Positions 7,622 through 15,188 of a DNA stretch of 64,000 nucleotides are shown here, in pieces. Below the pieces are notes generated by a model. It was not told the origin of the DNA and did not search any database. It saw nothing but the letters and a program-made list of their open reading frames with translations. The DNA is from CAVSLM01 sp963728895. GTDB lineage: Bacteria; Pseudomonadota; Gammaproteobacteria; JBBQDK01. The stretch lies in contig CAVSLM010000007.1 in the NCBI GenBank assembly GCA_963728895.1, positions 496,001 through 560,000 on the forward strand, read 5' to 3'. The translations under genes were made by a program, and so were the position numbers. Each line of letters starts with the position of its first letter. Position 1 is the stretch's first letter.

Positions 7622-8752
7622 TCAGGGGCTCGCCTGCAGACGCTGATCGGAGGGACAGCAGGCGTCATGGTCCGGCACGCCGGGGGCGCGCTCGTACCAG
7701 CCGCGGGTGCGGTTGATGACGCCGACCGCGGCGAGCATCACCGGCACCTCGATCAGCACGCCAACCACCGTGGCCAGTGCCGCACCCGACTCGAAGCCGA
7801 ACAACGCAATGGCTGTTGCCACCGCCAGCTCGAAGAAATTGCTGGCCCCGATCAGGGCCGAGGGAGCGGCGATGCAGTGTGGCGATCGCAATGCACGGTT
7901 GAGGACATACGCCAGTGCGGAGTTGAACGCGACCTGGATCAGGATCGGTACCGAAAGCAGCAGGATAACCAGCGGATGGGTCAGAATCTGTTTGCCCTGA
8001 AAACCAAAGAGCAGGACCAGGGTCGCGAGCAATGCGGCAAGCGACCAGGGGTGCAAGTGCGTCAGTGTGCGCTGCAGGCGCAGGGCGCCATCCTGCCTGG
8101 CCAGGAGTCGGCCCCGCCAGAGGCTCGCCAGCAGCAGCGGCGCGACGATGTACAGCCCCACCGACAACAGCAGGGTGGACCAGGGCACGTGGATTTCCGA
8201 CAGCCCCAGTAGTAGTCCCACGATGGGCGCGAAGGCAAAGACCATGATGAGATCGTTGAGCGCCACCTGGGAGAGCGTGAAATTCGGCTCACCGCGCGAC
8301 AGGTTGCTCCACACGAACACCATGGCCGTGCACGGCGCAGCCGCCAGCAGGATCAGGCCGGCAAGGTAGGACTGCACCTGCTCCGGCGGGAGCCAGGAAC
8401 GGAACACTCCGCCCACGAACAGCCAACCGAGCAGCGCCATGGAGAACGGCTTCACGGCCCAGTTCACGAACAACGTTACGCCCATGCCGCGCCAGTGGCG
8501 GCGCACGCCGCTCAGCGCGTGCAGGTCGACCTTGAGCAGCATGGGAATGATCATCACCCAGATGAGCAGCGCGACCGGCAGGTTGACGCGCGCGAGCTCC
8601 AGGCGAGCGACCGCCTGGAACAGCGCGGGAAGCAGTTGGCCGAGCGTGATTCCCGCGGCGATGCACAGCGCGACCCACAGGGTGAGATAACGCTCGAACG
8701 TGCCCATGGCGCGGGGCGAGGCCTTCACGGTGGACTCCGGGATCGTGCTCAT
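7622..8752 (-). CDS. acr3: Arsenite efflux transporter Acr3
   Basis: The 376-residue protein has the ten-helix Acr3 fold with the signature AAAPCTAMVFVWSNLSRG (about residues 138-155), whose Cys is required for As(III) extrusion in studied Acr3 proteins, followed by the conserved ALNDLIMVFAFAP and NFFELAVATAIALFG helices. It exports arsenite (and possibly antimonite) using the membrane potential. The C-terminal tail carries a CC pair (DHDACCPSD) that is not usual and may bind arsenite. It is last in the arsR-arsI-arsC-acr3 operon and overlaps arsC by four bases. Confidence 0.95.
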   Translation of the reverse strand: MSTIPESTVKASPRAMGTFERYLTLWVALCIAAGITLGQLLPALFQAVARLELARVNLPVALLIWVMIIPMLLKVDLHALSGVRRHWRGMGVTLFVNWAVKPFSMALLGWLFVGGVFRSWLPPEQVQSYLAGLILLAAAPCTAMVFVWSNLSRGEPNFTLSQVALNDLIMVFAFAPIVGLLLGLSEIHVPWSTLLLSVGLYIVAPLLLASLWRGRLLARQDGALRLQRTLTHLHPWSLAALLATLVLLFGFQGKQILTHPLVILLLSVPILIQVAFNSALAYVLNRALRSPHCIAAPSALIGASNFFELAVATAIALFGFESGAALATVVGVLIEVPVMLAAVGVINRTRGWYERAPGVPDHDACCPSDQRLQASP

Positions 8753-9195
8753 GCGGATATCCGTCCGCCGCCGTCTCGGTTTCCGGGCGCGAGGCGCAAC
8801 AGCAGGGACTCGACGCGCCCGCGGATCTCGTCGCGGCTGGCGCGGAATACCGCCATGACCTCCTCCTCAGCGCCTTGTGCCTTCGCAGGATCGGCGAGCG
8901 GCCAATGTTCCTTGCTCACCCCGGGCGGCAGTACCGGGCAATGCTCATCCGCATGGCCGCACACGGTGACCACGTAATCGACACCCTGCAGCATGGCATC
9001 CGTCACGCGCGTCGACTCCTGCGCGGAGATGTCGATGCCGGACTCCGCCATCACGGCAATGGCGCGCGGGTTCTTGCCGTGCGCCTCGATGCCCGCGGAG
9101 TCGACGTCAATTCCGGGCGGCGCAAGTGCGCGCGCCCAACCCTCGGCCATTTGTGATCGGCAGGAGTTGCCGGTGCAAAGAAACAGCAGGCGCAT
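8749..9195 (-). CDS. arsC: Arsenate reductase, low-molecular-weight phosphatase (thioredoxin-type) family
   Basis: The 148-residue enzyme has the P-loop and nucleophile CTGNSCRSQ (Cys7-Arg13 region) at its N-terminus, the resolving-cysteine region VTVCGHADEHCPVLPPG (about residues 76-92) and the HWPLADPAKA acid loop. These mark the Staphylococcus/Bacillus-type ArsC, which reduces arsenate to arsenite and is recycled by thioredoxin. Arsenite is then exported by Acr3, encoded next in the same operon with a 4-base overlap. Length is typical. Confidence 0.95.
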   Translation of the reverse strand: MRLLFLCTGNSCRSQMAEGWARALAPPGIDVDSAGIEAHGKNPRAIAVMAESGIDISAQESTRVTDAMLQGVDYVVTVCGHADEHCPVLPPGVSKEHWPLADPAKAQGAEEEVMAVFRASRDEIRGRVESLLLRLAPGNRDGGGRISA

Positions 9196-9204
9196 GGGGG
9201 CAGC

Positions 9205-9642
9205 TCAGCAACAGGTGAGCGAATCAGGGGTGCAGCAGGCTTTGCCAGGCTGCGCCACTTCATCCGCCTCACCAAAGATCGGCGTCGACTCCAGCGTGTG
9301 GAACGCTTCCCACGCGATACCCTGCGGATCGACCACCCAGTGCTTGTTGGAGCGCGCATAACAGCAGCCGGTATTCTCCTGCGCGAGCCCGACAAGTCCC
9401 GCCGCGTCCAGGCGCGCACGCACGCCGGCGAGCTCGGCGTCTGACTCCACCTGTATCCCCACGTGATCCATACCAGGGCTGCGCCCGCGCATGGAAACGG
9501 CAAAATTGACCGGCGGGTCCTCGAGCTGCCACTTGGCATAATCCGCCTTGCGCACCGTTGGCTCGCTGCCGAACACCGCCGAGTAGAAACGTACGCTCTG
9601 CTCCAGGTCCTGAACTGCCACATGCATGTGAAAGCGCGCCAT
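9205..9642 (-). CDS. arsI: ArsI-like vicinal-oxygen-chelate dioxygenase (C-As lyase family)
   Basis: This 145-residue glyoxalase/VOC-fold protein starts ARFHMHVAVQDLEQSVRFY and contains the ArsI/CadI motif ENTGCCYARSNKHWVVDPQG, with the vicinal cysteines that bind trivalent organoarsenicals. ArsI enzymes cleave the carbon-arsenic bond of methylarsenite; the near relative CadI is cadmium-induced. The position between arsR and arsC in a compact operon favours an arsenic role. A second set of cysteines at the C-terminus (ACCTPDSLTCC) is additional. Start: ATG at 9642, with AGGAG nine bases upstream; the in-frame ATG at 9651 would abut that Shine-Dalgarno directly. Confidence 0.85.
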   Translation of the reverse strand: MARFHMHVAVQDLEQSVRFYSAVFGSEPTVRKADYAKWQLEDPPVNFAVSMRGRSPGMDHVGIQVESDAELAGVRARLDAAGLVGLAQENTGCCYARSNKHWVVDPQGIAWEAFHTLESTPIFGEADEVAQPGKACCTPDSLTCC

Positions 9643-9694
9643 GTCTTGCATCTCCTGTGCGGGTGTTACAACTTGGGGTCAGGGATTTGGGGGG

Positions 9695-10048
9695 TCAGGC
9701 GCAGCACTGCCTGCCGGGCCGGTTGGACATTGCATCGAGTGCCATGCGGTCGGTCGAAAACGGGGGGGTATTTGCGCTCCCCTGCACCACCGCCGCCAGC
9801 GTCCTGGTCGCCCACTCGGGCAGCTCGGGATGGATGCGGTAGTACACCCAGAGGCCTTCGCGTCGATCGAGCACCAATCCGCTTTCGCGCAGCAACGCGA
9901 GATGACGCGAGATCTTCGGCTGCACCAGCTGCAGCGCATACGTCAGCTCGCATACGCAAAGCTCGCCCTCCTGCTGCAGCAGCGCCACACAGCGCAGGCG
10001 GGTCTGGTCGGCCAGCGCCTTGAAGAAGAGCTCGGGCATCACATTCAT
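9695..10048 (-). CDS. arsR: ArsR-family arsenic-responsive repressor
   Basis: A small winged-helix repressor (117 residues from ATG 10048, or 114 from ATG 10039). It carries the metalloid-binding motif ELCVCEL in the recognition-helix region (compare ELCVCDL of E. coli ArsR) followed by PKISRHLALLRESGLVLDRREGLWVYY. A CC pair near the C-terminus (GRQCCA) may add ligands. As(III) or Sb(III) binding to the Cys pair would release it from the operator just upstream. The frame is open a further 48 bases, but that would translate through the operator and promoter, so it is rejected. The predicted transcription start nearly coincides with ATG 10048 and there is no Shine-Dalgarno, so the message may be leaderless. 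Confidence 0.92.
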   Translation of the reverse strand: MNVMPELFFKALADQTRLRCVALLQQEGELCVCELTYALQLVQPKISRHLALLRESGLVLDRREGLWVYYRIHPELPEWATRTLAAVVQGSANTPPFSTDRMALDAMSNRPGRQCCA

Positions 10049-10055
10049 GATGGCG

Positions 10056-10084
10056 TATATATGCCAATGCATATATATAGTCAA
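10056..10084 (-). promoter_or_regulatory. Promoter and ArsR operator of the ars operon
   Basis: On the minus strand TTGACT (10079-10084), a 17-bp spacer and TATATA (10056-10061) form a strong promoter. A perfect 9-bp inverted repeat, TATATATGC-ATTG-GCATATATA (10056-10077), fills the spacer and covers the -10. Bound ArsR would therefore exclude RNA polymerase. Sequence elements are seen; repressor identity is inferred from the adjacent gene. Confidence 0.85.
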
Positions 10085-10189
10085 GCCGGGACCCAATCAT
10101 CGCTGGCAGCGCCGTTCCGGTGCCCCCCGGTCATCACCAAGCCGCCCCTCGCAGCAACGGGATGATTCCCGCTTTTACCGACCCGCATT

Positions 10190-10218
10190 TTGAAGGCGCC
10201 GGTCGCGCGGTCCATACT
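10190..10218 (+). promoter_or_regulatory. Possible promoter of the DUF3108 gene
   Basis: TTGAAG (10190-10195), 17 bp, CATACT (10213-10218), 45 bases before the ATG at 10264. Reasonable hexamer match only. Confidence 0.4.
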
Positions 10219-10263
10219 CTCGCCAGCCGCCCGGGTGTGGGCGGGCCCGAACACCAAGGAGCA

Positions 10264-11025
10264 ATGATGTCGAGATCCGTTTGGCTGGGAGTGTTGGTGC
10301 TGGCGGCGACGGCGGCGGGCGCGGCGGCCGAGCAGCCTCTGCGGCCTTTTCAGGCCACCTATCGAAGCAGCATGGGACTGTTGAGCGCGACCGGTCAGCG
10401 CAGCCTTGAACGGGACCGTGACGGCCACTGGGTGTTCCAGAACAACGCCAAAGTGCTCGGCCTGCAGATGTCGGAGCGCACCATACTGCAGGTACAGGAC
10501 CACCGTCTGCTCTCCCTCGACTACCATTTCGTGAATGCGTTTCGCAGCAGCCGCAACCTGGACCTGCGGTTCGACTGGGACCGGCACGAGGTCGTCAACG
10601 CGAAACGCGGCGACGTGCGCAAGCTGCCGGATCGCGCCTATGACCGATTGGGCTGGCAGCTGCAGCTGCAACAGGACGTATGCAGCGACCCCTCCGGCTT
10701 TCACCAGAAAGACTACGTCCTGGTGGACACCAACAAGTTCAAGACCTACCGGGTCGAGGCGCTGGGTCGCGAGTCGCTGGAGACCAAGGTCGGACACCTC
10801 GACACCATCAAGCTGCGCCAGACGCGTGTCGGCAAGGATGATGGCGAGACCCTGATCTGGCTGGCACCGAAGTGGGATTGCCTGGTGGCCCAGCTCGAGC
10901 AGCACGGCGAGGACGGCGATTACACCCTGCGCCTGCTCGGCGCCGAAGTCGGCGGGCGCAGGGTCGAAGGCTCGACCGCACCGGCCCAGTCGCAAGTATT
11001 GCGCGATACCATTCCGCGCCTCTAG
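10264..11025 (+). CDS. DUF3108 family periplasmic protein
   Basis: The 253-residue product has a signal peptide (SRSVWLGVLVLAATAAGAAA) and a DUF3108-like beta-rich domain: an N-terminal FQATYRSSMGLLSATGQRSLERD strand pair and the C-terminal WLAPKWDCLVAQLEQHGEDGDYTLRLLG, typical of this envelope-associated family of unknown function. AAGGAG lies directly before ATG 10264 (a second ATG follows immediately). It is divergent from the ars operon. Its stop and the stop of the convergent ogt gene share the four bases CTAG, so the two coding regions overlap by 4 bp. Confidence 0.82.
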   Translation: MMSRSVWLGVLVLAATAAGAAAEQPLRPFQATYRSSMGLLSATGQRSLERDRDGHWVFQNNAKVLGLQMSERTILQVQDHRLLSLDYHFVNAFRSSRNLDLRFDWDRHEVVNAKRGDVRKLPDRAYDRLGWQLQLQQDVCSDPSGFHQKDYVLVDTNKFKTYRVEALGRESLETKVGHLDTIKLRQTRVGKDDGETLIWLAPKWDCLVAQLEQHGEDGDYTLRLLGAEVGGRRVEGSTAPAQSQVLRDTIPRL

Positions 11026-11624
11026 CCCGGAAAATGTCGTCCTTCGAGCGCGAGTAGTGCGCGCTTGCGTTCCAGTCCGCCGGCGTAACCGTGCAGGGTA
11101 CCGTCGCCGCCGATAGCGCGGTGGCAGGGAATGAAAATCGACAGCGGATTGCGCCCGACGGCGGCACCGACGGCGCGCGCCGCGCCGCGTGCACCCGCCC
11201 GCGTGGCGAGCTCACCATAGGAGCAGGTCTCACCGAAACGAAGGCTCTGCAGGGCATTCCAGACACGGCGCCGAAACGCCGTGCCTTCGGGAGCCAGCGC
11301 GATATCGAAGCGATGCCGCCGGCCCTGGAAGTATTCCTCGAGCTCGCGAGCCGCCTGTTGCAAAGTGCAATCGCCAGGATCCTCCCTCCAATCACCGGAG
11401 CGCGCGGGAAAGTGCTTCTGATCGGGGAAATAGGCTCCCGTCAGGCAAGCGCCCTGTGCCACCAGCAGCACTTCTCCGAGCGGTGTCGCGGTGCGCAGGA
11501 AGGATTCGATACTCGCCGTCGTGCATTCCGCCCCCGCTTTCGAATCGACGGCGTGGCCCGCGCACGGTTTCGACATGCGCCGCGATGCGCCAGCGCGCGA
11601 AGCGTCCAAATCCAAATGCGACAT
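11022..11624 (-). CDS. ogt: Methylated-DNA-protein cysteine methyltransferase
   Basis: The 200-residue protein ends in the alkyltransferase domain with the acceptor motif NPLSIFIPCHRAIGGDG (Cys in PCHR) and the substrate-pocket sequence YAGGLERKRALLALE; the HTH-like segment LRFGETCSYGELA precedes it. It repairs O6-alkylguanine by transferring the alkyl group irreversibly to its own cysteine. The ATG at 11624 is preceded by GAGGAGG, which overlaps the TGA stop of the upstream Ada-AlkA gene, so translation of the two is probably coupled. An N-terminal extension of about 35 residues before the canonical start of the domain is unusual but small. Longer starts upstream would lie inside the previous gene. 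Confidence 0.93.
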   Translation of the reverse strand: MSHLDLDASRAGASRRMSKPCAGHAVDSKAGAECTTASIESFLRTATPLGEVLLVAQGACLTGAYFPDQKHFPARSGDWREDPGDCTLQQAARELEEYFQGRRHRFDIALAPEGTAFRRRVWNALQSLRFGETCSYGELATRAGARGAARAVGAAVGRNPLSIFIPCHRAIGGDGTLHGYAGGLERKRALLALEGRHFPG

Positions 11625-11637
11625 GGTGCAATCCTCC

Positions 11638-13083
11638 TCAGCCCTGTGGCGTAACGGTGCCAGCCGCCAGCGCGTTCCAAAGATGCAGCGTGGCGTAGGC
11701 ACGCCAGGGACGCCAGGGCTCGGCAAGCGCGCGCACCCGGCGTCGCGAGGTTTCGCCCAGCGCCTTGCGCACGCCATGATCGGTTTCGGGAAAGGCATCC
11801 GGCCAGGCCAGCGCCCGCATGGCGATGTACTGCGCTGTCCACGCGCCGATCCCGGGCAGGGCGCGCAGGCGCAGAAGCTGCGCCTCCACGTCTGCGCCCG
11901 GCTCCAGCACCAGTTCTCCGACGATCAGCGCCTGCGCCAATGCCTGGATGGCGCGCACCCGCACCCGGGTGATGCCCAGCGCGCCGATCTCCTCCGGCGC
12001 AGTCGTGACGATCTCCGCTGGCGTCGGGAACGTGTGGGTGAGCGCGGGATGGGGCGTTGCGATCGGCACGCCGAAACGCGCGGCGAACCGCCCCGCCAGC
12101 GTGCGCGCCGCCCCCAACGTCACCTGCTGGCCGAGCACCGCACGCACGGCGACTTCAAAGCCGTCGAAGGCGCCGGGCACGCGCAGTCCTGGGCGTGCGG
12201 CGGCAAGCGGCCCGAGCGCCGCCGCGATCTGATCCGGCCGGCAGTCGAGATCGAACAGCCGGCGCACCCGCTGCAGCACCGCGGGAACGACCGCGGCCAG
12301 GGAGCCGCAAACCACCACCTGCAAGGTATCGTGTCGTGGGTGCTGCGCGACCTGTAGCCAGCCGCGGGTACGCTGCGCGCCCTGCGCGACAACGACGTTG
12401 CGCCGGTACACGCGCTGCGATACCTCCTCTACGCCGGCCAAAGCGCGCGCGGCGAGAAAGTCCAACTGCGCCTGCCACGCATAGGGCGGGCAATAGGCCA
12501 GGCTCAGGGTGATGGTACCGTCCGGAACAGGACCCGTGCGGCGCAACGCGCGCGGCTGCAGCCGGTAATGGCCCCGGAACGCCGCGTTCAGACTGCGCAC
12601 GCTGCCAAAGCCCGCCGCGTGGGCGATTTCGGTGACGCTCAGCGCGGTGTCGGTGAGCAGCCGCTTCGCAAGCAGCAGGCGCCGGGAACGCAGGTAGTCG
12701 CCCGGAGACACGCCCAGCTCGGCGGCGAACACCCGGCGCAGGTGCCGCTCGCTTACCGAGAGCCGGCGCGCCAGCTCGCCGGGACCGAGCCCGCAGCCGG
12801 GCGCCGCCTCGAGCAAGGCAACGGCAGCGTGCACCAGCCGGCTCGCACCCTCGAATAAATCGGGCGCCAATTCGGGGCGACAGCGCAGACAGGGACGGAA
12901 GCCCGCGCGTTCGGCGGCCGCCGCGCTCACGAAGAACCGGCAGTTGGCGCGCCGCGGCGCGCGCACACGGCAGATTGGCCGGCAATAGATGCCCGTGGAA
13001 TCGACGCCGACGTAGAAGCGACCGTCGAAGCGCGAATCGCGGCTCAACAGGGCTCGGTAGCAAATATCGGGGTCGAGGCGCAT
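11638..13083 (-). CDS. Ada regulatory domain-AlkA DNA glycosylase fusion
   Basis: The 481-residue protein joins three modules. Residues 1-75 are the Ada zinc-binding methyl-acceptor domain (RFYVGVDSTGIYCRPICRVR, NCRFF, FRPCLRCRPE: four cysteines). Residues 85-185 are an AraC-type helix-turn-helix (LARRLSVSERHLRRVF and ALSVTEIAHAAGFGSVRSLNAAF). Residues 190-480 are an AlkA N-domain and HhH-GPD glycosylase with LRALPGIGAWTAQYIAMRAL and the catalytic Asp in FPETDHGVRKAL. It should sense methyl-phosphotriesters, activate transcription and excise alkylated bases. The O6-alkylguanine function is provided separately by the downstream ogt gene, so the pair re-creates a full adaptive response. ATG 13083 has no Shine-Dalgarno; a repeat-derived inverted repeat ends 11 bases upstream. 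Confidence 0.94.
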   Translation of the reverse strand: MRLDPDICYRALLSRDSRFDGRFYVGVDSTGIYCRPICRVRAPRRANCRFFVSAAAAERAGFRPCLRCRPELAPDLFEGASRLVHAAVALLEAAPGCGLGPGELARRLSVSERHLRRVFAAELGVSPGDYLRSRRLLLAKRLLTDTALSVTEIAHAAGFGSVRSLNAAFRGHYRLQPRALRRTGPVPDGTITLSLAYCPPYAWQAQLDFLAARALAGVEEVSQRVYRRNVVVAQGAQRTRGWLQVAQHPRHDTLQVVVCGSLAAVVPAVLQRVRRLFDLDCRPDQIAAALGPLAAARPGLRVPGAFDGFEVAVRAVLGQQVTLGAARTLAGRFAARFGVPIATPHPALTHTFPTPAEIVTTAPEEIGALGITRVRVRAIQALAQALIVGELVLEPGADVEAQLLRLRALPGIGAWTAQYIAMRALAWPDAFPETDHGVRKALGETSRRRVRALAEPWRPWRAYATLHLWNALAAGTVTPQG

Positions 13084-13093
13084 GAGTCAATGC

Positions 13094-13121
13094 TAGCCTG
13101 GCTGGTGAGATTTCCAGGCTA
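13094..13121. repeat. Palindromic MITE-like remnant in the ada-alkA leader
   Basis: TAGCCTGG...CCAGGCTA forms an 8-bp inverted repeat around GCTGGTGAGATTT, the core of the dispersed element. It sits 11 bases upstream of the ada-alkA ATG, where the transcript would form a hairpin close to the start codon. Confidence 0.6.
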
Positions 13122-13208
13122 CGCGCAGGAAGCCGGCGTGTCTCGCCGGATCCGGACATGGATTTCGCCGCACATCGGAACGGGGTCAGCCGCCGCTGCC
13201 AACCCGCC

Positions 13209-14009
13209 TCACAGCATCAGCGTCCACGCACCCCAGGCGAGCAGCAGTAAACCGCTCACTGAACGCACCACCGTGCCGCCTCCAGGCAGTGCCTTCTCCA
13301 CCAGCACGAACAAGGTGATGAGCAGTGCCCACAGCAGATTCATCACGCCGACGGCGAACATCACCAGCATCAGCGCCCAGCAGCAACCGACGCAGAACAA
13401 GCCGTGGCGCAACCCCATGCGCAGCGCCCCCGCCTTTCCCTCCTCCCATTCGGTGAGCACGAACTGCAGCGGAGTGCGACACTTGTGCAGGCAGGCCTGC
13501 TTCCAGGGAGTCCACTGATAGAGCCCCGCGCCGATCAGCATGAGACCGGCGAAGCGCGTGCTTGCCACGTCCATGTCCGGGGTCAACAGCGACCAGCGAT
13601 GCAGCGGCCACTGCAGCAGCGCCGCGAGCACACTGAAGCCGGTCCACGCGCCAAGATAGCCGGCCACGAACACCGCCGTCGGCACGTAGGCCTGCCCCTC
13701 GCTGCGCCGGCGCCGGCTCACCGTATTGAAGATCGCGACCATGGGCGCGGCGGTTGGCGCCATCATGCCGATCATCATCACCGTCCACATGACGAAGGCG
13801 AGCGAGAAATCCGCCACCGACCAGGGAGCACCACCGGTTGGAAGCGAGCAGATCGAAAACAGCGAGACAATGCGGTTCGTGTAGTACTCGTGAAGCATGT
13901 AGCCCCACGCTGCAACGCTCACCACGGCAAGTCCCACGATCACGCCCAGATAGTCGTGCAGTGTGGGGCGATACCGGCCACCCGCGGGCGCACCTGCGAT
14001 CTGCTGCAT
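13209..14009 (-). CDS. DUF2182 predicted metal-binding membrane protein
   Basis: The 266-residue protein has about seven membrane helices and the family hallmarks MWTVMMIGMMAPTAAPM (a methionine-rich helix, about residues 74-90), YQWTPWKQACLHKCRTP (about 164-180) and GLFCVGCCWALMLVMFAVGVMNLLW (about 203-227). Met/Cys/His-rich helices suggest metal handling; no biochemical function is established that I know of. The ATG at 14009 gives the family length; the frame is open upstream through GC-rich non-coding DNA. It lies just downstream of the DUF1326 gene on the same strand, a pairing seen in other genomes. Confidence 0.85.
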   Translation of the reverse strand: MQQIAGAPAGGRYRPTLHDYLGVIVGLAVVSVAAWGYMLHEYYTNRIVSLFSICSLPTGGAPWSVADFSLAFVMWTVMMIGMMAPTAAPMVAIFNTVSRRRRSEGQAYVPTAVFVAGYLGAWTGFSVLAALLQWPLHRWSLLTPDMDVASTRFAGLMLIGAGLYQWTPWKQACLHKCRTPLQFVLTEWEEGKAGALRMGLRHGLFCVGCCWALMLVMFAVGVMNLLWALLITLFVLVEKALPGGGTVVRSVSGLLLLAWGAWTLML

Positions 14010-14037
14010 CGTCACGCTCGGACTAGCCTGGCCGTGT

Positions 14038-14080
14038 GCCGCCGCTGCGCCGGGGGGAGCGCACCCCCCGGGGCGGCGGC
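14038..14080 (-). terminator. Strong GC hairpin between DUF1326 and DUF2182 genes
   Basis: A long stem built from GCCGCC...CCGGGGGG and CCCCCCGG...GGCGGC, with a short AGCGCA loop, separates the two same-strand genes. There is no U-tract. It may attenuate read-through or protect the upstream message. Confidence 0.5.
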
Positions 14081-14086
14081 GAAGCA

Positions 14087-14866
14087 TCAGGCCGAATAGA
14101 CGAACGGCGAGGAAAGTCCGCTCGTTCCGGACAGGAACACGTCCACCCCGTGATCGCGGTAGGACCAGTGATTGGAGCGCGAGACCGTGACGGCATAGGG
14201 CGGGGCCACGGCGAGTGGCGTGCCGCTCAGGACCACCGGGGCACCGTCGGCACCTTCCACCTGGGTGATGTCGACTTCCCCGACGCCATCCACTTTCAGG
14301 ACGCGGTGCTTGCCGTCCTCCATCCACGAGATCCTGGCCTGTCTGGCACCCATGTTCTCCGAGACCAGGGAGGCGAGCACGGCCGGAAAACCGCCATGCT
14401 TGCCGGACCAGATTTCGGTGAGCGCCTGATACTGTTCGGGCGTGGCGCGATCGTCGACATACAAGGCCAGACGCCAGTTGCCCTTGGTCATGTTGGTCGG
14501 TGCGTGGAGAAAAGCCACGACGTTGAGGTCGTCCAGCACCAGGTCGCCGAGACGACCCTCCTGGATGTGCCAGCCGGGCAGGGCCTTGCAGTAGCCCTGC
14601 GTGGGATCGGCGAGCAACAGGCAGGGACAGATCGCGTCGCAGCTGCAGCTCTCGAAGTAGGTGCCCTTGACGTAATACGCCTTGTGCTCGGGCACACCCG
14701 CAGGCAGCGCCGTTTCGGCGGCCCGCGCCATCGCCGGAGCCAGCAGCGACGGCAAGGCCCCGAGCAGCGGTACCGCACTCAGGCCCTTCAGAAAAGATCG
14801 GCGTCCGATGCGTGCGTCATCGCCTTGCGAGTCGGTACGGGAAGGCTCGGCGTCTCTTCGGCTCAT
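14087..14866 (-). CDS. DUF1326 protein with Tat signal
   Basis: The 259-residue product begins with a twin-arginine signal (RIGRRSFLKGLSAVPLLGALPSLL), so it is exported folded, probably with a bound metal or cofactor. The DUF1326 domain follows (about residues 60-255) with the Cys cluster FESCSCDAICPCLLLADPTQGYCKA. I prefer the ATG at 14866, which has GAGGAG eight bases upstream, over the GTG three codons earlier. The downstream DUF2182 membrane protein is probably a functional partner. The function is uncharacterised; a copper- or iron-linked role is only a guess from the Cys/Met content of the pair. Confidence 0.87.
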   Translation of the reverse strand: MSRRDAEPSRTDSQGDDARIGRRSFLKGLSAVPLLGALPSLLAPAMARAAETALPAGVPEHKAYYVKGTYFESCSCDAICPCLLLADPTQGYCKALPGWHIQEGRLGDLVLDDLNVVAFLHAPTNMTKGNWRLALYVDDRATPEQYQALTEIWSGKHGGFPAVLASLVSENMGARQARISWMEDGKHRVLKVDGVGEVDITQVEGADGAPVVLSGTPLAVAPPYAVTVSRSNHWSYRDHGVDVFLSGTSGLSSPFVYSA

Positions 14867-14985
14867 GAGTAGCACTCCTCGTCTCAGTGAACGGCGTGAT
14901 TCGTGTACAGGTGAGCGGCACCAGGGCTTCGACCGCCGCGGAACCGGATCGTGCGCCCCCCTTGCGCCGCCTGCGCCGGCGCAAT

Positions 14986-15021
14986 GAAAAATATCCCGCC
15001 GCGGCGTACGCCGGCGGCGGG
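14986..15021 (-). terminator. Probable intrinsic terminator downstream of the hybrid kinase
   Basis: On the minus strand a GC stem (CCCGCCGCCGGC.../...GCGGCGGG, 14995-15021) is followed by ATATTTTTC. It lies about 170 bases past the stop of the hybrid histidine kinase gene. The rest of 14867-15188 shows no gene. Confidence 0.55.
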
Positions 15022-15188
15022 GAGATGAAGACGATCTGGCAGGGTGACGGTAGCCCCATCCGCGGGTGGACGTGAATACGTAGAAATACTTGGCCCGTCG
15101 GCGCGATCGGACACGTCGGCTGCATCGCGACGCGCGGCGGATCTACGCAGCGTGGCGCATCTCGCCGTCTGGCGCCGCAGCCCGTTGC

